Source: Kiritimatiellia bacterium (GTDB lineage: Bacteria > Verrucomicrobiota > Kiritimatiellia > CAIQIC01 > JAGNIJ01). From it: a DNA stretch of 64,000 bases. This document shows, in pieces, positions 60,454 to 64,000 of the stretch. A model generated the notes under the pieces. The model was given only the letters and a program-made list of their open reading frames with translations, had not been told where the DNA came from and did not search any database. The stretch spans positions 219,384-283,383 of the forward strand of contig JAGNIJ010000001.1 in the NCBI GenBank assembly GCA_018001225.1, in the 5' to 3' direction. Position 1 is the stretch's first letter, and each line of letters opens with the position of its first letter. The translations under genes were made by a program, and so were the position numbers.

Positions 60454-61920
60454 ATGCTTGGGAAATCGCATATCCGCATATCCCTGCGCCGGGTCGTGCT
60501 CCTGGTGCTGGATTTCCTGTGCGTGGCCGGCAGCATCGTGCTGGCGGCCATGCTGCGGCTCGGGATCGGCGACGGATTGGACTATGTCCTTGGGCACCAG
60601 ATCACGCTGGGCTCCGCGTGCCTGGTGTTCCTCCTGGTTTTCTACAGCGCGGGCATGTACGAACGCGAACCCCTCCTCAAGAGGAAGAGGGAGCTGGCGC
60701 ACCTGCCTTTGCTGGCCACGGCGATCGGGCTCGTCCTGGTCATCGTCCTGTTTTATGCCCGCGCCGGGGCCGCCATCGGCCGGGGCATCCTCCTCCTGGC
60801 CGGCGGGTTGATCTTCCTCGGCGCATGGGGCGCGCGCACCCTGTACCGCATCGGCATGGGGTACGGCCTGCTGTCCCGCAACGCCCTGATCATCGGCGAG
60901 GGGGGGGAGGCGCGCGATGTGCTGCGCCTGCTGGCCTCCGCCCCCGACGCCGGATTCCGTGTTTTCGGCATCGTCTTCAGCAGCCGGTCGAAGCACGAAG
61001 ACCTGATCGAGGGCATTCCCGTTCTCGGCCACATCAGCCGGCTGAACGAGTTCGCGGACGCGTACGCGGCCGACACCATCATCGTGGCCACCTCCCTCGC
61101 GCGCGAGCACGCCCTCCTGCGCCTGCTCCGGCCGCTGCGCTACGCCGGCGTCACCATCGTGGACTACGTCGGGCTGCACGAGGAGTTGAGCCAGGAGATC
61201 CCCCTGGATCACATCGACGACGAGTGGCTCATGTACGCGGCCATGAACAACTCGGTCATCCACATCCGGAAGATCAAGCGCGGGATGGACCTGGTGGTCG
61301 CCGTCCTCGGGCTGGTCGTGTCCCTGCCCATCAGCCTCCTGGCGGCCCTGGCGGTCAAGCTCACCTCGCGCGGCCCGGTGCTGTACCGCCAGAGAAGGGC
61401 GGGACAGGGCGGCCGGCACTACACGGTCATGAAGTTCCGGACGATGCGGCAGGACGCCGAGGCGGCCTCCGGCCCGGTCTGGGCGGACAAGTACGACCAG
61501 CGGGTGACCCCGGTCGGCCGGTTCCTCCGGAAATCCAGGATCGACGAGATCCCGCAATTGATCAACGTGCTGCGCGGCGAGATGAGCCTGGTGGGGCCGC
61601 GGCCCGAGCGACCGGAGTTCGTCGAAACCCTGGCGGCCGCCATCCCGTTCTACAAGGAACGGCTGCTGGTGCCTCCCGGGGTGACCGGCTGGGCGCAGGT
61701 GCGGTTCCCCTATGCCGCCAGCATCGACGCCTCGCGCCGCAAGCTCCAGTACGACCTCTACTACATCAAGCACATGAGCTTCATCCTGGATCTGCTGATC
61801 CTGCTGCGCACATTCAAGACCATCCTCGCCGGCCTGCGGCACAGCGAGGACCTGGAGCCGGCCGCGGCGGGCCAGGCCGCCCCCGCGCCGGAGGCGGCGA
61901 ACCCGGCCAAGTGGGCGTGA
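60454..61920 (+). CDS. undecaprenyl-phosphate sugar phosphotransferase (WbaP/CpsE type)
   Basis: The protein has 488 residues. Four N-terminal membrane helices (VVLLVLDFLCVAGSIVLAAM, LACLVF-type segments) are followed by a CoA-binding-like domain (NALIIGEGGEARDVLRLLAS), a further helix (VVAVLGLVVSLPISLLAALA) and the catalytic polyprenyl-P transferase domain: KSRIDEIPQLINVLRGEMSL, VGPRPERPEF, KERLLVPPGVTGWAQV and KLQYDLYYIKHMSF. It transfers the first sugar phosphate to undecaprenyl phosphate, priming the EPS repeat unit. It is in the same transcript as the Wzc-like gene. The first sugar is not predictable. Confidence 0.93.
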   Translation: MLGKSHIRISLRRVVLLVLDFLCVAGSIVLAAMLRLGIGDGLDYVLGHQITLGSACLVFLLVFYSAGMYEREPLLKRKRELAHLPLLATAIGLVLVIVLFYARAGAAIGRGILLLAGGLIFLGAWGARTLYRIGMGYGLLSRNALIIGEGGEARDVLRLLASAPDAGFRVFGIVFSSRSKHEDLIEGIPVLGHISRLNEFADAYAADTIIVATSLAREHALLRLLRPLRYAGVTIVDYVGLHEELSQEIPLDHIDDEWLMYAAMNNSVIHIRKIKRGMDLVVAVLGLVVSLPISLLAALAVKLTSRGPVLYRQRRAGQGGRHYTVMKFRTMRQDAEAASGPVWADKYDQRVTPVGRFLRKSRIDEIPQLINVLRGEMSLVGPRPERPEFVETLAAAIPFYKERLLVPPGVTGWAQVRFPYAASIDASRRKLQYDLYYIKHMSFILDLLILLRTFKTILAGLRHSEDLEPAAAGQAAPAPEAANPAKWA

Positions 61921-61936
61921 GCCCTTCCGCCGGCCG

Positions 61937-62470
61937 ATGAATGCGTCCCGCCAGCCTGCGCCGCCGGAAATCGGGGAGCCCGCGGCCGGCGAGGCCTGGG
62001 TGGTGCTGCATACCCGGCCGCGCCGCGAAAAAAAACTGGAGGAGTTCTGCCGGAGGAACGGGATGCCGGTCTACCTGCCCCTGCGCCGGAAGGTCCATCG
62101 CTACGGCGGGCGCGAGCGCACCTTCTGGTCGCCCCTTTTCCCGGGCTATTTGTTCTGCGTCACGACCGCCCCGGGCCGCTCCACGCTTCGCCAGAACCAG
62201 CACGTGGCCAACCTCCTCGAGGTGCTGGACCAGGTCCGGCTGATCGATCAACTGCGGCAAATCCGGCAGGCGCTTTCCGTGAACGATGTGATCGAGGTCA
62301 TGCCCTATCTCGCCGCCGGCCATCGCGTGCAAGTCACGTCCGGCCCCTTCAAGGGGCTCGAAGGAGTGGTCCAGCGCGTCAAGGGCCGCGCCAAGGTCGT
62401 GCTCAACGTGGACATGATCCAGCAGGCGGTGTGCATCGAAGTGGAGAATACGTGGCTGGCGCCGGCTTGA
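61937..62470 (+). CDS. NusG-like transcription antiterminator (RfaH/UpxY type)
   Basis: The protein has 177 residues. NGN domain: AWVVLHTRPRREKKLEEFCR, YLPLRRKVHRYGGRERTFWS and PLFPGYLFCVT. A linker is followed by a KOW domain (AGHRVQVTSGPFKGLEGVVQRVKGRAKVVL). Specialised NusG paralogues of this kind are encoded in polysaccharide clusters and let RNA polymerase read through long operons. Here it follows the priming transferase, so it would act on this cluster and the genes to the right. No ops/JUMPstart-like sequence was found upstream. Confidence 0.9.
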   Translation: MNASRQPAPPEIGEPAAGEAWVVLHTRPRREKKLEEFCRRNGMPVYLPLRRKVHRYGGRERTFWSPLFPGYLFCVTTAPGRSTLRQNQHVANLLEVLDQVRLIDQLRQIRQALSVNDVIEVMPYLAAGHRVQVTSGPFKGLEGVVQRVKGRAKVVLNVDMIQQAVCIEVENTWLAPA

Positions 62471-62542
62471 GAAGAGCGCGCAAAAGTGATATCGGACCTG
62501 GTTATCGCATGAACGAAAAGAGCGAGTGTACGAATCCACGCC

Positions 62543-62638
62543 CCCCGCGGGCTTGTCCCGTGGGAGCGGAAGGGTTTGCGGCGAGGGCGCTTTGCGCCCT
62601 GCCGCCACTTCCTTCACCCGCGGGACAAGCCCGCGGGG
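62543..62638. repeat. 96-bp near-perfect palindrome with GGGCTTGTCCCG arms
   Basis: The outer arms are CCCCGCGGGCTTGTCCCG and CGGGACAAGCCCGCGGGG; the middle stem is GCGGCGAGGGCGC ... GCGCCCTGCCGC around TTT. It could form a cruciform or a very stable hairpin. It lies between the NusG-like gene and the FkbM methyltransferase and belongs to the family at 17552 and 40689. Confidence 0.8.
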
Positions 62639-62672
62639 ATCGAACGCCAGGCCAAACCCTGCGGCATCTTCC

Positions 62673-63449
62673 ATGCTTGCATCCCTGAAAAGAATCGTTC
62701 GCCGGTATGCGCCTCCGGGCCTGAAGCATCGGCTTCGCAAGTGGAACAGCTGGCGTCTCGTCCGCGATTTCGACGAGAGCCGCTGGCCTCCGGCGGCCGC
62801 GGTCCGTCGGTTGGTTCGCCCGGGCGACCGGGTCGTGGATGCCGGCGCCAACATCGGGTATGTGACGGCCCTGCTGTCGCGGTGGGTGGGCCCCACCGGC
62901 CGGGTCTACAGCATGGAACCGGAACCCGGCACGTTCGACGTGCTTTCCGCCAACGTGCGCCGTTTGAATCTCGGCAATGTCGAGTTGTTCCACTGTGCCG
63001 TTTCCTCGCACGAAGGGGCAGGGGCGCTGGCGATACCCGAGTACGCGGACGGCGGCGAGAACCTGTACGAGGCCCGCGTGGTGGGCTCTCCGGAGGGTTC
63101 CGGGGGCGTCCGGACCGTGGGGATCAAGCTCGCCTCGCTGGACAAGCTTCTCGGCGGCCGCGTCGAGGCCCTGGCCCTCATCAAGTTGGACGTCGAGGGG
63201 AGCGAACTGGAAGCCGTCCAGGGCGCCCGGGAGCTGGTCCGGCGATTCCAGCCGGCCTTTCTAATAGAAGTAAGCAGCGATCCGTGGACGCCCGGAACCA
63301 AGGCGGAGGCCTTGTTTTCAGTCTTAACAAATTGGGGCTACGACCCTTATGCTTTTGATGGTGGGGCCTGGCGTGGAGTGAAGCGCGGCTCGACGGTTCT
63401 GGATGTGGTCTTTCTTCACGCATCGAAGAAGCCGAATGCCTCCGGTTGA
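62673..63449 (+). CDS. FkbM-family SAM-dependent methyltransferase
   Basis: The protein has 258 residues; ATG 62673 is the start that matches the conserved beginning (MLASLKRIVRRYAPPG), since the frame further upstream is within the palindrome. The SAM-binding motif is DRVVDAGANIGYVTALLSRW, followed by VYSMEPEPGTFDVLSANVRR and the FkbM ending LIKLDVEGSELEAVQGAREL and FLIEVSS. The enzyme probably O-methylates a sugar of the EPS repeat or a related metabolite. The cluster to the left, with its priming transferase, fits this. Late in the gene the GC content drops a little. Confidence 0.88.
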   Translation: MLASLKRIVRRYAPPGLKHRLRKWNSWRLVRDFDESRWPPAAAVRRLVRPGDRVVDAGANIGYVTALLSRWVGPTGRVYSMEPEPGTFDVLSANVRRLNLGNVELFHCAVSSHEGAGALAIPEYADGGENLYEARVVGSPEGSGGVRTVGIKLASLDKLLGGRVEALALIKLDVEGSELEAVQGARELVRRFQPAFLIEVSSDPWTPGTKAEALFSVLTNWGYDPYAFDGGAWRGVKRGSTVLDVVFLHASKKPNASG

Positions 63450-63508
63450 TCGAGACGGAGGACGGCGTCTGCCATGGGCGCACGGAGGCGCTCGGTCTCC
63501 AAAAGCGC

Positions 63509-63553
63509 TTGACGCGGAGGCTATCTTTGAATACTTTTAGAATATTCTAAAAG
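63509..63553 (+). promoter_or_regulatory. promoter and 20-bp perfect palindrome before the GbsR-like gene
   Basis: TTGACG (63509-63514) is 17 bp from TACTTT (63532-63537). CTTTTAGAAT-ATTCTAAAAG (63534-63553) is a perfect palindrome beginning in the -10 and ending 6 bp before ATG 63560. It is the ideal place for autorepression by the dimeric regulator encoded next. Confidence 0.55.
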
Positions 63554-63559
63554 GTGTGT

Positions 63560-64000
63560 ATGTCGCCGGATGCCATACAGTCGGCACGATGGGAAATGAT
63601 TGAGGCCGGGGGGCGGACCGCCCAGTCGTTCGGGTTGGGCCGGCTTTTCGGGCAGATTTACATGTTGCTCTACTTGAGCCCGGCCCCGTTGAGTCTCGAC
63701 GACCTGGTCGCGCACCTGGGCGTGAGCAAGGCGAGCGTCAGCATTGCCTGCCGGCAGTTGGAGTCCTGGGGCGCCGTGAAGCGCTGCTGGCTCAAGGGCG
63801 ACCGCAAGGATTACTACGCGGCCGAAATCTCTTTTCAACGCATCCTGACCAGCGGCCTGCTGCCCTCGGTGGCGAAGAAGCTGGAGTCCGCACGAATACA
63901 GATCGAGCGTAGCCTGTCGCTGCTGGAGGGCGGCGGGCATGATGGCGAGCAGGGCCAGTTTCTCAAGCGCCGGCTGAAAGAGGCCGACGAGTACCGGCAG
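63560..64000 (+). CDS. GbsR/MarR-like transcriptional regulator, 3' end outside the window
   Basis: An open frame of 147 codons runs from ATG 63560 to the right edge without a stop. The winged-helix region is clear: SFGLGRLFGQIYMLLYLSPA, PLSLDDLVAHLGVSKASVSI and ACRQLESWGAVKRCWLKGDRKDYYAAE, the pattern of GbsR-type MarR relatives. A helical tail follows. It is the last member of the EPS-side region and is preceded by a perfect palindrome that could be its own operator. The signal it senses is unknown. Confidence 0.8.
   Translation, partial: MSPDAIQSARWEMIEAGGRTAQSFGLGRLFGQIYMLLYLSPAPLSLDDLVAHLGVSKASVSIACRQLESWGAVKRCWLKGDRKDYYAAEISFQRILTSGLLPSVAKKLESARIQIERSLSLLEGGGHDGEQGQFLKRRLKEADEYRQ

Noticed and set aside
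61921..62542. JUMPstart/ops element for the NusG-like factor
   Set aside because: No GGCGGTAGC-type ops sequence was found near the NusG-like gene or upstream of the cluster.

Overview
The window is GC-rich, densely coded DNA from a Gram-negative bacterium. It encodes Kdo/LPS synthesis and Lpt export genes, lipoproteins, outer-membrane barrels and an RND pump. Secreted proteins with thrombospondin-type-3 (TSP3) calcium repeats, HPr kinase without a visible sugar-specific PTS, pyruvate:ferredoxin oxidoreductase, and many families of short dispersed palindromes together suggest the PVC superphylum, most likely Kiritimatiellota or Verrucomicrobiota. That placement is an inference from gene content, and PFOR hints at anaerobic metabolism. 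No rRNA, tRNA, CRISPR array, phage or transposase was recognised.

Layout. 1-2.3 kb: the end of one secreted protein facing a second one (TSP3 type). 2.6-5.0 kb: a NarL-type two-component pair with a jelly-roll/7TM sensor. 5.3-7.2 kb: a GPP34 (GOLPH3-like) protein followed by a STAS / HATPase / STAS partner-switching module. 7.2-11.5 kb: a zinc alcohol dehydrogenase, then rdgB and two secreted proteins on the minus strand. 11.7-17.5 kb: a tripartite RND efflux operon. 17.8-19.5 kb: an FHA membrane protein. 19.8-23.6 kb: a large secreted GH57 amylase-like enzyme with two starch-binding-like modules behind a LacI-type operator. 23.9-28.7 kb: PFOR, a DHOD-like protein and ferredoxin, ending in a strong terminator. 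29-33.5 kb: dus, a subtilase, two Fn3-like lipoproteins and a TerB-like protein. 33.7-36.9 kb: rpmH-rnpA-yidD-yidC-khpB. 37-40.7 kb: an outer-membrane barrel, a LolA-like protein, a small membrane protein, and a second YidD-domain protein with a TPR/membrane partner. 40.8-55 kb: an envelope supercluster (DUF3108, peptidase MA-like, holA, DAHP synthase, DUF3108, heptose kinase, kdsB, kdsA, lptC, lptA, lptB, hpf, hprK, ptsH, ptsI, metK). 55.1-63.4 kb: an exopolysaccharide cluster (barrel, Wza-like, Wzc-like BY-kinase, WbaP-like transferase, NusG-like factor, FkbM methyltransferase). A GbsR/MarR-type regulator runs off the right edge behind a perfect 20-bp palindrome.

Working together, the 41-50 kb genes make Kdo and heptose precursors and export LPS, and the adjoining Hpf/HprK/HPr/EI genes supply regulation. 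The 55-63 kb genes form a Wzy/Wzx-type capsule or EPS export and priming line.

The most unusual material is non-coding. At least a dozen families of dispersed palindromic repeats fill the intergenic gaps. Several have become protein ends or lie inside genes. A composite element of about 200 bp occurs twice, before kdsB and before kdsA. An intrinsic terminator lies inside the start of a gene. Several putative promoters sit so close to their ATG that leaderless mRNAs are likely.
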